Source of the DNA: Xanthobacteraceae bacterium
Lineage (GTDB): Bacteria > Pseudomonadota > Alphaproteobacteria > Rhizobiales > Xanthobacteraceae
Length of the DNA stretch: 50,111 bases
NCBI GenBank assembly: GCA_009694215.1
Contig: SHVN01000009.1
Location: 1-50,111 of the forward strand
Direction: 5' to 3'
The notes under the pieces are model-generated. The model ran no database searches and had not been told where the DNA came from. It saw only the letters and a program-made list of their open reading frames with translations. The stretch's first letter is position 1. Each line of letters starts with the position of its first letter. Shown here in pieces: positions 8,626-17,107 of the stretch. Both the position numbers and the translations under genes were made by a program.

Positions 8626-9474
8626 ATGACAATGCGTGGGGTGCTGTTGGCGGCATCGATCGTGCTGGCGGCACCGGCGGGAACCGCTGTTGCCGGCGCG
8701 TTCGAGGATTCGGAACAGGCCATTGCGCGCGGTGACTACCCTACCGCCTGCGGCTTCTTCTTTCACTGGCTGCGGAGGGCCACACCGCCGCGCAAGCCAA
8801 TCTCGGCATCCTCTATCAAACCGGCCAGGGCACGCCGCAGAACTACCCCGAAGCCTTGAAGTGGTATCGCATCGCCGCCGGAAAGGGCTTCAGCATAGCG
8901 CAGAGCAATCTCGGCGTCATGTTGCAGAACGGGTTGGGCGTTCCGCAGAACTACCCGGAGGCCGTGAAATGGTATCGCCTTGCTGTCGAACTGGACTACG
9001 CCGAAGCGGAGTACAATCTCGGGAGCATGTACCAGAAAGGCCTGGGAGTTCCGCAGAGCGACGCCGAGGCTGTGAGACTGTATCGCATGGCCGCCGACCA
9101 GCACTACGCTCCGGCGCAAAACAAATCTCGGCGGCATGTACCAGAAAGGCCTGGGCATTCCGCAGGACCATGTTGAAGCCGTGAGGTTGTATCGGCTCGC
9201 CGTCAACCAGGGCTATGCCCTGGCGCAAAACAATCTCGGCGTCATGTATGCCAAGGGGCAGGGCGTTCCGCAGGATTATGTCCAGGCCAGCATGCGGTTC
9301 AACTTGTCGATGGCGCTGGGCAACCAGACGGCGGCAACGTATCGGGATCGGGCCGCGGCTCTCATGACTCCCGCCCAGATTGCCGAGGCGGAGAAATTGG
9401 CGCGTAAGTGGAAACCGGGGGCCATTGGCGTGCCTTCGATTGTGGTCCGTCCCCTGATCCGCGGGTCGCCTTGA
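8626..9474 (+). pseudogene. Secreted Sel1-repeat protein, two frameshifts
   Basis: A signal peptide (MTMRGVLLAASIVLAAPAG, then VAGAF) leads into five Sel1-type repeats of 36 residues, each with the pattern LG-x-MY-x-xG-x-GVPQ-x-Y-x-EA-x-x-WYR-x-A. Sel1 repeats make alpha-solenoids that bind other proteins. The frame breaks twice. One C is missing near 8748, where restoring it gives ALRLLLSLAAEG leading into the first repeat. One A is extra at about 9120-9125, where CAAAACAAATCTCGG replaces the CAAAACAATCTCGG seen in the next repeat. Repaired, the protein would be about 282 residues. It begins 20 bases after glcD. Decay or sequence error cannot be told apart here. Confidence 0.78.
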
Positions 9475-9542
9475 GGATTTGCGCCGCGCGAGCGCATGAT
9501 GAAGCCCGCGCGTAACGCTCGATTTGCGGGTAAGCTTGCCAA

Positions 9543-10589
9543 ATGCAATTCGGAATTTTCGGCTCGGCGCAGGCCAGCACCCAGGACCTCGGCCCGGAAA
9601 CGGGCCAAGGCTTCCGCGACTATCTCGACTACGCCGCCGAGGCCGAGGCACTCGGCTATGTGTCGAGCTTCCTGGTCGAGCATCATTTCACCGGCTGGAA
9701 CCAGGTCTCCGCCACCTTGATGCTGCAGACCGCGCTCGCCATGCGCACCACCACCTTGCGGCTCGGCAGCGCCGTCATCGTGCTGCCCTGGCACAATCCG
9801 GTGCTGCTGGCGGAGCAAGCGGCGACGCTCGATCTGATTTCCGGCGGCCGGTTCGACTTCGGCGTCGGCAAGGGCTACCGGCACAACGAGTTCGCGGGCT
9901 TTCGCATTCCGCAGGAGGAAGCGGAGCCCCGGTTCGAGGAGTCGATCGAGGTCATGACCCGGGCGTTTACCTCGCGCGAGCGCTTCTCGCACCGCGGAAA
10001 ATTCTGGCAGTTCGACGACATCGTGGTCGAGCCACCGCCCGCGCAGAAGCCGCATCCGCCGTTTTGGGTCGCGGCTGGCAGCGAGGCTTCGATCCGCCGC
10101 GCGGCGAAGCGCGGCTTCAATCTCATCCTCGACCAGTACGCCTCCCCCGAAGTGCTCGGGGACCGCATCGCGCTCTACCGCGCCGAGCGCAAGGCGAGCG
10201 GCCTTCGCGAGCCGGCCCGGATCGCGGTCGCCCGCCAGGCCTATGTCGCCAACGACCGCGCCGACGCGAAGGCGGCGCTGGAACGGCAGGCGCAATGGAA
10301 CAGGCGGACGGTCGCGGTGTCGCGCGCGCCGGACGGCAAGACCGGCTCGCATATCTTGTCCTACGCGGCGACGCCGGAGGGCACCGAAGCCAATGCGCTC
10401 TACGGCACCCCGGACGAGATCGGCGAAAAGCTCGAAGCGCTTCGCAGCGCCGGCGTCGAATACCTCATCTTGACGATTCTCGGCGGCGCCGGGCAGTTGC
10501 GGCGCTTCGCGCGTGAGGTGATGCCGGCCTTCGCGGACAAAGCGGCGCATCGAGGCGCCGCGGCCGCCAGCGAGCACGCGCCTGTTTAG
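9543..10589 (+). CDS. LLM-class flavin-dependent oxidoreductase
   Basis: A 348-residue luciferase-like (TIM-barrel) monooxygenase using reduced FMN or F420. It opens MQFGIFGSAQ and has FLVEHHFTGWNQVSATLML and RLGSAVIVLPWHNPVLLAEQ. The signature ISGGRFDFGVGKGYRHNEF lies at about residues 99-117 and the C-terminal AGVEYLILTILGG near 310. Paralogue of the gene at 17104-18126. Such enzymes oxidise diverse small molecules such as alkanesulfonates, long-chain compounds and xenobiotics, so the substrate is open. It stands alone on the plus strand between the Sel1 gene and the EF-G-like gene. Confidence 0.85.
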   Translation: MQFGIFGSAQASTQDLGPETGQGFRDYLDYAAEAEALGYVSSFLVEHHFTGWNQVSATLMLQTALAMRTTTLRLGSAVIVLPWHNPVLLAEQAATLDLISGGRFDFGVGKGYRHNEFAGFRIPQEEAEPRFEESIEVMTRAFTSRERFSHRGKFWQFDDIVVEPPPAQKPHPPFWVAAGSEASIRRAAKRGFNLILDQYASPEVLGDRIALYRAERKASGLREPARIAVARQAYVANDRADAKAALERQAQWNRRTVAVSRAPDGKTGSHILSYAATPEGTEANALYGTPDEIGEKLEALRSAGVEYLILTILGGAGQLRRFAREVMPAFADKAAHRGAAAASEHAPV

Positions 10590-10710
10590 CGGGAATTGCG
10601 GCGCCCCGCCTCTTGCCATCGCCACATTCCCCTGAGACGATCAGATTCCGGCGTCAGGACTTGCGGCCGGAACGATCCGGTCGCGCGGCGGACGCCACAG
10701 GGAGGCGTCG

Positions 10711-12771
10711 ATGGCGGCTGCCAACAACGGCAATATCGGCACAAGAGCCCAGGGTCCCCGGTGCATCGCGCTGGTGGGCCCATTCCAGTCCGGCAAGACC
10801 ACACTTCTCGAAGCGATCCTGGCGCGCACCGGCGCGATCCAGCGGCAAGGCGCGGTGGAGGCGGGCACCACCGTCGGCGACGCCTCCAAGGAGGCCCGCC
10901 ATCACAAGATGAGCGTCGAGCTCACCGTCGCCACCACCACGTTCATGGGCGACAGCTACACCTTCATCGATTGCCCCGGCTCGGTCGAGTTCATGCACGA
11001 CATGCGCGCGGCGCTGCCCGCGGTCGACGCCGCGGTCGTGGTGTGCGAGGCTGCCGAGAAGAAGATGCCGCAGCTGCAGCTCATCCTGCGCGCGCTCGAA
11101 GACCAGAACATTCCGCGCTTTCTTTTCCTCAACAAGATCGACAAGGCCGAGACCAAGGTGACGGAGGCGCTCGCGATCCTGCAGCCGGCCTCGCGCAAGC
11201 CCCTGGTGATGCGCCAGCTGCCGATCTTCAAGAATGACATCGTCACCGGCTTCGTCGATCTCGCGCTCGAGCGCGTCCATATCTACAAGGAGCACGCGCC
11301 CTCCGAGGTGGTTCCGCTCGACGGCGAGAACCTCGACCGCAGCAAGGACGCGCGATTCTCCATGCTGGAGAAGCTTGCCGACCATGACGACGAGCTGATG
11401 GAGCAGCTGCTGGCCGACATCCCGCCGCCGCGCGACAAGGTGTTCGACGATCTCGCCAAGGAGCTGCGCGACGGCCTCGTGGTCCCGGTGCTGATGGGCG
11501 TCGCCACCCGGACGAACGGCGTGCTCCGCCTGCTCAAGGCGCTCCGCCACGAGACGCCCAGCGCGGAGCGAACCGCCAAGCGCCTCGGCATCAAGGACGG
11601 CGAGCCGCTCGCCTATGTGCTCAAGACCCTCAACACCAGCCACGCCGGCAAGATGTCGATCGTCCGCGTGCTGTCCGGCCAGATCGGCGACGGCGTCACG
11701 CTGATGGCGCCGGAGCGCGAGGCCGGCCGGGTGTCCGGCACCTTCAAGCTCGTGGGTCCGGCGACCGAGAAGCGCGGGCCCGCCGCGGCCGGCGAGACGG
11801 TCGCGCTCGGCAAGCTCGAATACGCCAAGACCGGCGACACGCTCGCGGCCGGCAAGCAGTCGCCCGCGCCGCTGGCCGTGGTGACGCCGCATCCGCCGGT
11901 GCTGGCCATCTCGGTCTTCGCCCGGGAGCGCAAGGACGACGTCAAGCTCGGCCAGGCGTTGCACAAGCTCGTGGACGAGGATCCGTCGATTCATCTGGTT
12001 CACAACGCCGAGACCCACGAGGTGGTGATGTGGGGGCAGGGCGAGATGCACCTGCGCGTCGCGTCCGAGAAGCTCGCCGACCGCTTCGGCGTCGCCATCA
12101 ACACCGGGCGGCCGTCGGTCGGCTACAACGAGACGATCAAGAAGCCGGTGCAGATTCGCGGCCGGCACAAGAAGCAGTCCGGCGGCCACGGCCAGTTCGG
12201 CGACGTGGTGCTCGACATCAGGCCGTTGCCGCGGAGCGCGGGCTTCAAGTTCGAGGACAAGATCACCGGCGGCGTGGTGCTGCGCAACTACATCCCCTCG
12301 GTGGAGGAGGGCGTGATCAGCGCGCTGAAGCACGGCCCGCTCGGCTTCCAGGTGGTCGATGTCACGGTGGCGCTCATCGACGGCTCGTATCACACCGTCG
12401 ATTCCTCCGACATGGCGTTCCAGACGGCGGCCCGCATCGGCATCGTCGAAGGCCTGCCGCAGTGCCAGCCGGTGCTGCTCGAACCGATCCATCTGGTCGA
12501 GATCGTCTGCCCGACCGACGCGACCGCTAGGATCAACGCGATCCTGTCCGGCCGCCGCGGGCAAACTCTCGGCTTCGACACCCGTGAGGGCTGGGACGGC
12601 TGGGACACGGTGCGCGCCAAGATGCCGGAATCGGAAATCGGCGATCTCATCATCGAGGTGCGCTCGGCGACCGCGGGCGTAGGCTCGTTCACCTTCAAGT
12701 TCGATCACATGGCCGAGCTGACGGGAAAGACGGCGGACCAGATCGTCGCGGCGCGGCGGGCGGCGGAATAA
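10711..12771 (+). CDS. Elongation factor G-like translational GTPase (EF-G2 type)
   Basis: A 686-residue protein with full EF-G domain order: G domain (P-loop GPFQSGKTTL at 24-33, NKID for guanine), domain II, and domains III-V (GRHKKQSGGHGQFGDVVL, then GGVVLRNYIPSVEEG and TARINAILSGRRGQTLGFD). It departs from canonical EF-G in the switches. The G3 motif is DCPGSVEF at 87-94, so the catalytic histidine of DTPGH is Ser91, and the RGITI switch I motif is replaced by an HHKMSVEL-like stretch. This places it in the second EF-G-like subfamily rather than the main fusA, which normally sits with rpsL/rpsG/tuf. It may translocate slowly or act in stress or recycling; that is inference. Confidence 0.88.
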   Translation: MAAANNGNIGTRAQGPRCIALVGPFQSGKTTLLEAILARTGAIQRQGAVEAGTTVGDASKEARHHKMSVELTVATTTFMGDSYTFIDCPGSVEFMHDMRAALPAVDAAVVVCEAAEKKMPQLQLILRALEDQNIPRFLFLNKIDKAETKVTEALAILQPASRKPLVMRQLPIFKNDIVTGFVDLALERVHIYKEHAPSEVVPLDGENLDRSKDARFSMLEKLADHDDELMEQLLADIPPPRDKVFDDLAKELRDGLVVPVLMGVATRTNGVLRLLKALRHETPSAERTAKRLGIKDGEPLAYVLKTLNTSHAGKMSIVRVLSGQIGDGVTLMAPEREAGRVSGTFKLVGPATEKRGPAAAGETVALGKLEYAKTGDTLAAGKQSPAPLAVVTPHPPVLAISVFARERKDDVKLGQALHKLVDEDPSIHLVHNAETHEVVMWGQGEMHLRVASEKLADRFGVAINTGRPSVGYNETIKKPVQIRGRHKKQSGGHGQFGDVVLDIRPLPRSAGFKFEDKITGGVVLRNYIPSVEEGVISALKHGPLGFQVVDVTVALIDGSYHTVDSSDMAFQTAARIGIVEGLPQCQPVLLEPIHLVEIVCPTDATARINAILSGRRGQTLGFDTREGWDGWDTVRAKMPESEIGDLIIEVRSATAGVGSFTFKFDHMAELTGKTADQIVAARRAAE

Positions 12772-12781
12772 TTGCACCGAC

Positions 12782-12863
12782 TGTCATGCCCGCGAAGGCG
12801 GGCATCCAGTAATCACCGATGCGTGAGTGGATACTGGATCGCCCGCCTTCGCGGGCGATGACA
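12782..12863. repeat. Dispersed palindromic repeat (TGTCATGCCCGCGAAGG family)
   Basis: Left arm TGTCATGCCCGCGAAGGCGG and a near-inverse right arm ending GGGCGATGACA enclose TCCAGTA...TACTGGA. Each arm contains its own palindrome, CCCGCGAAGGCGGG. Typical of mobile short palindromes in Bradyrhizobiaceae. It lies just after the EF-G-like gene and may act as its transcript end. Confidence 0.8.
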
Positions 12864-12983
12864 CCGGAATGTGTTGCAGCCCGGTACCCCGCTGCTATCG
12901 GCTCGCTCTCCGATCCGTGACTTGCCTGTGATCCGCTGTGCCCGTATTCCTTCTCCAGCCTCAAATCCGGAGGGACAGGGTCC

Positions 12984-13955
12984 ATGAACGTCATTCGCCG
13001 CCGCGGCTGGGAAATGCCCGAAAGCGCCGCCACGCCGGAGCATCTGTTCTTCAACCGCCGGGCGTTTCTCGGGACGGCCGCGGGCGCGGTAGCGACCGGA
13101 TTGGCGCCCGGCATCGCACTGGCCCAGCGCGTCACCGACACGCCCGATCCCAGCATCGATCTCTATCCGGGCAAGCGGAACGAGAAGTACACGCTCGACC
13201 GCCCAGTCACCGACGAGAAGATCAACGGCAACTACAACAATTTCTACGAGTTCAATTCCTCCAAGCAGGTGGCCAAGCAGGCGCAGGCGCTGAAGATCCG
13301 GCCCTGGACCATCAAGATTGACGGCATGGTGGAAAAGCCTTTCGAGGTCGGCATCGACGATCTGGTGCGTAAGTTCACGATCGAGGAGCGGCTCTACCGC
13401 CACCGCTGCGTCGAGGCGTGGTCGATGGCCGTGCCGTGGTCGGGCTTTCCGATGGCCAAGCTCGTCGAGCTGGCGAAGCCCCTGTCGTCGGCGACCTACG
13501 TCCGGATGGAGACCTTCCTCGACAAGGCGGTCGCGCCCGGACAGAAGCAATCCTGGTTCCCGTGGCCTTATGTCGAGGGCCTCACCATGGCGGAGGCGAC
13601 GAATGAGCTCACGTTCCTCGCCACCGGCGCCTACGGCAAGCCGATGCCCAAGCAGCACGGCGCGCCGATTCGTCTCGCGGTGCCGTGGAAGTACGGATTC
13701 AAGCACATCAAGTCGATCGTGCGCGTGTCGTTCACCGACAAGCGGCCGAAGAGTTACTGGGAAGACCTGCAGTCGGCGGAATACGGCTTTTGGGCGAACG
13801 TCAATCCCGAGGTTGCGCATCCGCGCTGGAGCCAGGCGAGCGAAGAGCTGATCGGCACCGGCGAGCGGCGGCCGACGCTGCTCTACAACGGCTACGGCGA
13901 ATACGTCGCCGATCTGTACAAAGGGCTCGAAAGCAAAGAGCGGCTGTGGGCGTAG
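12984..13955 (+). CDS. msrP: Protein-methionine-sulfoxide reductase catalytic subunit MsrP (YedY)
   Basis: A 323-residue periplasmic molybdopterin enzyme that repairs methionine sulfoxide in envelope proteins. A Tat signal with twin arginines at 25-26 (NRRAFLGTAAGAVATGL) ends near IALAQR. The molybdenum-ligating cysteine is Cys142 in YRHRCVEAWSMAVPW. Family blocks NNFYEFNSSKQ, WFPWPYVEGL and VPWKYGFKHIKSI are intact, as is the C-terminal ERLWA. Length is normal. The usual membrane heme partner MsrQ is not next to it, so it must be elsewhere or absent. The ATG at 12984 follows GGAGGGACAGGGTCC. Confidence 0.95.
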   Translation: MNVIRRRGWEMPESAATPEHLFFNRRAFLGTAAGAVATGLAPGIALAQRVTDTPDPSIDLYPGKRNEKYTLDRPVTDEKINGNYNNFYEFNSSKQVAKQAQALKIRPWTIKIDGMVEKPFEVGIDDLVRKFTIEERLYRHRCVEAWSMAVPWSGFPMAKLVELAKPLSSATYVRMETFLDKAVAPGQKQSWFPWPYVEGLTMAEATNELTFLATGAYGKPMPKQHGAPIRLAVPWKYGFKHIKSIVRVSFTDKRPKSYWEDLQSAEYGFWANVNPEVAHPRWSQASEELIGTGERRPTLLYNGYGEYVADLYKGLESKERLWA

Positions 13956-13982
13956 CGGCAGATTCCTCCGCGGTCTAACTCA

Positions 13983-14106
13983 GACCTCATCCTGAGGAGC
14001 GGGCGAAGCCCGCGTCTCGAAGGATGGGCGACACGCCCGGACCCGCGGCGCATCCTTCGAGACGCCCGCCTTCGCTGCGCTCAGGCGTGCTCCTCAGGAT
14101 GAGGTC
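13983..14106. repeat. Large dispersed palindrome (GACCTCATCCTGAGGAG family)
   Basis: About 124 bases bounded by GACCTCATCCTGAGGAG and its exact inverse CTCCTCAGGATGAGGTC. Inner arms CGTCTCGAAGGATG and CATCCTTCGAGACG pair too. The whole unit can fold into one long hairpin. This repeat family is widely known from Bradyrhizobium and Rhodopseudomonas spacers. Confidence 0.85.
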
Positions 14107-14137
14107 GAAAAATGGTGCGATCCAATCAGCAATCCAC

Positions 14138-14169
14138 AAATAAAAGCCGGGCCCTTTTGGGGCCCGGCT
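14138..14169 (-). terminator. Strong intrinsic terminator
   Basis: A perfect 10-bp stem AGCCGGGCCC/GGGCCCGGCT with a 5-base loop. On the minus strand it is followed by TTTTATTT. It lies 289 bases past the end of lysR, so it either ends the trxB-lysR transcript after a long 3' tail or ends a separate small RNA. Confidence 0.8.
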
Positions 14170-14300
14170 CAGTCATGTCGGCGCGGGACGGCCGACAACC
14201 ACCTTCCAGAGAGGAACAAGCTGCCGACGCTTGGCTGGTTAATCTGGGGGGATGCGACAACCCCGCGCCTGCAGCATCGAAATAATGCGGCCGCAACCGT
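14138..14300 (-). ncRNA. Candidate small RNA (or 3' UTR) ending at intrinsic terminator
   Basis: Upstream of the strong terminator on the minus strand lie a hairpin (GTCGGC/GCCGAC, 14177-14196), then an unpaired pyrimidine-rich tract containing GTTCCTCTCTGG. Stable hairpin plus terminator with a single-stranded pyrimidine stretch is a common small-RNA layout in alphaproteobacteria. The 5' end is not visible and the boundary at 14300 is a guess. It could equally be the 3' tail of the lysR mRNA. Confidence 0.35.
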
Positions 14301-14378
14301 TGGCGGGCAACGCGGAAGGCCGCATGCCAGCCATGCGGCACTCGCCAGAATCTGTGGGCAGCATGCCAGCCATGCGGC
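14286..14378. promoter_or_regulatory. Cluster of three short dyads
   Basis: TGCGGCCGCA (14286-14295), CCGCATGCCAGCCATGCGG (14320-14338) and a second copy of GCATGCCAGCCATGCGGC (14361-14378). The two 18-base copies are exact and start 39 bases apart. Each has a CATG-rich inverted repeat around CCAGC. They could be operator sites for a dimeric regulator or small hairpins. Confidence 0.5.
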
Positions 14379-14457
14379 GCGCGCACATGGGGAGAACGGT
14401 CATAAAGCGTCCGCGAGTTTCAGGAGAAGATCATGCTCCGCAAAAATCCGGGCGCGA

Positions 14458-15372
14458 TCAGAAGCTCCAGCGCTGCGCGTTGCTCACCAGGAAGTCGCGG
14501 AACGCCTGCACCCGCGCCACCGATTTCAGCTCTTCCGGATAGACGAAGAACGCATCGAGCGCCGGGCCTTCCTCTTCGCCGAACAGCTGCACCAGACCGA
14601 CGTTTTCCTCGATCAGATAGTCCGGCAGCAGCGCGATGCCGAGGCCGCGCTGGCATGCACGCAGCAGGCCCATGATGTTGTTGATGACGAGTCTTGGCTC
14701 GCGCGCGCCCTTGCCGTTGCGGGATACCTCGGTGAGCCAGTTCCGGTTCTGCAGGTAGACCGGCACCGTTGTGCCGCCGAGCGTGATGATCCGGTGGTTG
14801 TCGAGTTCGTCCAGCGTGCGGGGTGTGCCGAAACGCTTGAGATACTCCGCCGAGGCATAGGCGTGGAAATGGACCGAGAACAGCTTGCGCTGAATGAGGT
14901 CGGGCTGGGTCGGCTGGCGCAGCCGGATCGCCACGTCGGCCTCGCGCATGGCGAGATCGAGTTCCTCGTCGGTGGTGATGAGGGTGACGCGGATGTCGGG
15001 GAACAGATCCATGAACTCGCCGAGCCGCGGCGTCAGCCAGTGGATGCCGATGCCGGGCGTGGTCGTGACCTTCAGCTCGCCGTGTGGTTTCTCGCGGCTG
15101 TCGGTGAGCTTGGCGCGCGCCGCCTCCAGCTTCATGAACACGTCGTGGGCGGTGCGGTAGAGCAATTCGCCCTGCTCGGTGAGAATGAGCCCGCGGGCGT
15201 GGCGGTGGAACAGCGAGACCGACAGTCCCTGTTCGAGGGCGCTGACCTGCCGCGACACCGCCGACTGCGACAGCCCGAGCTGCTCGCCCGCGTGCGTGAA
15301 GCTGCCGGCCTCCGCCGCGGCGTGAAACACCTTCAGCTTGTCCCAATCCATTCCTTTTTTTCCACTCGGCAT
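14458..15372 (-). CDS. LysR family transcriptional regulator
   Basis: A 304-residue LysR-type regulator. The N-terminal winged helix-turn-helix (MDWDKLKVFHAAAEAGSFTH, then AGEQLGLSQSAVSRQVSALE) is textbook. The effector domain follows, with GELKVTTTPGIGIHWLTPRL and NNIMGLLRACQRGLGIALLP. It begins 11 bases after the trxB stop on the same strand, so the two are almost certainly co-transcribed. That pairing suggests it answers to redox or oxidative conditions, though that is inferred from position only. It has no cysteine pair of the OxyR kind. Ends at 14458 ahead of a long spacer. Confidence 0.9.
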   Translation of the reverse strand: MPSGKKGMDWDKLKVFHAAAEAGSFTHAGEQLGLSQSAVSRQVSALEQGLSVSLFHRHARGLILTEQGELLYRTAHDVFMKLEAARAKLTDSREKPHGELKVTTTPGIGIHWLTPRLGEFMDLFPDIRVTLITTDEELDLAMREADVAIRLRQPTQPDLIQRKLFSVHFHAYASAEYLKRFGTPRTLDELDNHRIITLGGTTVPVYLQNRNWLTEVSRNGKGAREPRLVINNIMGLLRACQRGLGIALLPDYLIEENVGLVQLFGEEEGPALDAFFVYPEELKSVARVQAFRDFLVSNAQRWSF

Positions 15373-15383
15373 CGGGGGTTGAC

Positions 15384-16364
15384 CTACTCAGCCGCGTGCT
15401 GTTGCTGCGCGCCGTGATGCGCGATGAATTTTTCGGCCTCCAGCGCCGCCATGCAGCCGAGGCCCGCGGCGGTGACCGCCTGGCGATAGATGTCGTCGGT
15501 GACGTCGCCGGCCGCGAACAGGCCCGGCACCGAGGTGGCGGTCGAATAGGGCGCGGTCCACACGTAGCCGTTCGGCTTCATCTTGATCTTGCCGGCGACC
15601 AGCTCGGTCGAGGGCGAATGGCCAATGGCGATGAACACGCCGTCGGCGGCGATCTCCTGCGTCTCACCGGTCTTGACGTTTTTCAGCACGACGCCGCGCA
15701 CCTTGAGCGGGTTGTCGCTGCCGACCACGTCGTGCAGCGCGCTATCCCAGATCACGCCGATCTTGGGGTTCTTGAACAGGCGGTCCTGAAGGATCTTCTC
15801 GGCGCGGAAGTGATCGCGCCGGTGCACCACGGTCACCTTGGAGGCGAAGTTGGTGAGAAACAGCGCTTCCTCGACCGCGGTGTTGCCGCCGCCGATCACC
15901 AGCACTTCCTTGTTCTTGTAGAAAAAGCCGTCGCAGGTGGCGCAGGCGGAGACGCCGTAGCCCTTGAACTTCTGCTCCGAGGGCAGATCGAGCCAGCGGG
16001 CCTGGGCGCCGGTCGCCAGCACCACGGCGTCGGCCACATAGGTGTGGCCCGAGTCGGTGGTCAGCCAGAACGGCCGCTGCTTCAGGTCGAGGTCGTTGAC
16101 GTGATCGGTGACGATCCTGGTTCCGACATGCTCGGCCTGCTTCTGCATCTGCTCCATCAGCCAGGGGCCCTGGATGACATCGGCGAAGCCCGGGTAGTTC
16201 TCCACGTCGGTGGTGATGGTGAGCTGGCCGCCCGGCTGGATGCCCTGGATCAGGATCGGCTCCAGCATGGCGCGGGCCGCGTAGACCGCGGCGGTGTAGC
16301 CCGCGGGGCCGGAACCGACGATGACGAGCTTGGCATGGGTGGTTTCGGCGCTGATGTCGGCCAT
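15384..16364 (-). CDS. trxB: Thioredoxin reductase TrxB
   Basis: A 326-residue NADPH-dependent flavoenzyme that reduces thioredoxin in the cytoplasm. The FAD-binding GxGxxG is VIVGSGPAGYTAAVYAARA at 14-32, and the redox-active pair is Cys141 and Cys144 in SACATCDGFFY. The NADPH-binding motif VLVIGGGNTAVEEALFL follows, then the second FAD motif GLFAAGDVTDDIYRQA. Length and all motifs are standard. First gene of a two-gene unit with lysR; it diverges from the Lrp-family gene at 16631, with about 270 bases between for both promoters. Confidence 0.97.
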   Translation of the reverse strand: MADISAETTHAKLVIVGSGPAGYTAAVYAARAMLEPILIQGIQPGGQLTITTDVENYPGFADVIQGPWLMEQMQKQAEHVGTRIVTDHVNDLDLKQRPFWLTTDSGHTYVADAVVLATGAQARWLDLPSEQKFKGYGVSACATCDGFFYKNKEVLVIGGGNTAVEEALFLTNFASKVTVVHRRDHFRAEKILQDRLFKNPKIGVIWDSALHDVVGSDNPLKVRGVVLKNVKTGETQEIAADGVFIAIGHSPSTELVAGKIKMKPNGYVWTAPYSTATSVPGLFAAGDVTDDIYRQAVTAAGLGCMAALEAEKFIAHHGAQQQHAAE

Positions 16365-16630
16365 GGGTTCCTCGATCCGGGCAAATTCTCGGTCTGCCGC
16401 TCGGAGAGGGTGGTTCGGCGGCCCTCAGGACCAGCCGGCTCATCCCCCGGAACCAATGTAGGGCATCGGCTGAGCTATGCAAGATACGCAACCCTTGGTC
16501 CACACCCCTCCATATGGTCCACATGGGGTTTGTGCCGCGGGTAATAATATTTCGCGCAACAATCTTTCGCCTCCCTCCGGCGTCAGGGATAATGGCGATC
16601 CATCCCGCAGACCCCAGGACTGGAGCTTTC

Positions 16631-17107
16631 GTGCCCCGTCTCGACGCCATCGACTGGAAAATCCTGAACGAGCTGCAGGACGACGGCCGCATCACCAACG
16701 TGGAGCTGGCGCGGCGGGTCGGCATCTCGGCGCCGCCGTGCCTGCGGCGGGTGCGGTCGCTGGAGGAGGCGGGCTACATCAAGGGCTACCGCGCGCTGCT
16801 CGACGAGAAGTCGCTGGGCTACGAGGTGACCGTGTTCGCCATGGTTCACCTCACCAGCCAGGCCGAACCCGACCTCAAGGAATTCGAGGACTTCGTGCGC
16901 AAGGAGCCGCTGGTGCGCGAGTGCTGGATGCTCTCGGGCGAGATCGACTTCGTGCTCAAGTGCGTGGCGCCGGACCTGAAGACCTTCCAGGCCTTCGTCG
17001 CCGAGCTCACCGGCGCGCCGCATGTGCGTAACGTCAAGACCTCGCTGACGCTGCGCAACTCCAAGGACGCCGCGATGGTGCCGATGGAGCTGCGCGGCAA
17101 GCGCTAG
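16631..17107 (+). CDS. Lrp/AsnC family transcriptional regulator
   Basis: A 158-residue leucine-responsive-type regulator. The helix-turn-helix is LDAIDWKILNELQDDGRITN then ELARRVGISAPPCLRRVRSL, and the C-terminal RAM ligand domain runs from GYEVTVFAMVHL to RNVKTSLTL. I chose the GTG at 16631 (MPRLDAIDWKI) because GGAG lies 7 bases upstream and homology begins there. The ATG at 16592 would add 13 residues and has a poorer ribosome site. It likely senses an amino acid as an octamer. It ends in a CTAG shared with the converging flavin enzyme. Confidence 0.9.
   Translation: MPRLDAIDWKILNELQDDGRITNVELARRVGISAPPCLRRVRSLEEAGYIKGYRALLDEKSLGYEVTVFAMVHLTSQAEPDLKEFEDFVRKEPLVRECWMLSGEIDFVLKCVAPDLKTFQAFVAELTGAPHVRNVKTSLTLRNSKDAAMVPMELRGKR

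Larger units (their letters stand above)
13956..14457. other. 502-base intergenic region, no protein gene
   Basis: Between msrP and lysR. It holds, in order, a large palindromic repeat (13983-14106), an intrinsic terminator on the minus strand (14138-14169), an adjoining second hairpin (14177-14196) and a set of short dyads (14286-14378). No convincing protein-coding frame: the 86-residue minus frame has repeats copied from the dyads and no family resemblance. Confidence 0.7.

Noticed and set aside
8780-9300. Regular spacing of repeats, CRISPR-like at first sight
   Set aside because: The 108-base period corresponds to 36-residue Sel1 repeats; units are diverged and coding.
10654-12777. 707-codon minus-strand frame across the EF-G-like gene
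   Set aside because: Antisense shadow caused by high GC; no domain pattern.
14126-14386. 86-codon minus-strand frame
   Set aside because: Its PHGWHAA repeats come from the duplicated dyad and it crosses an intrinsic terminator.
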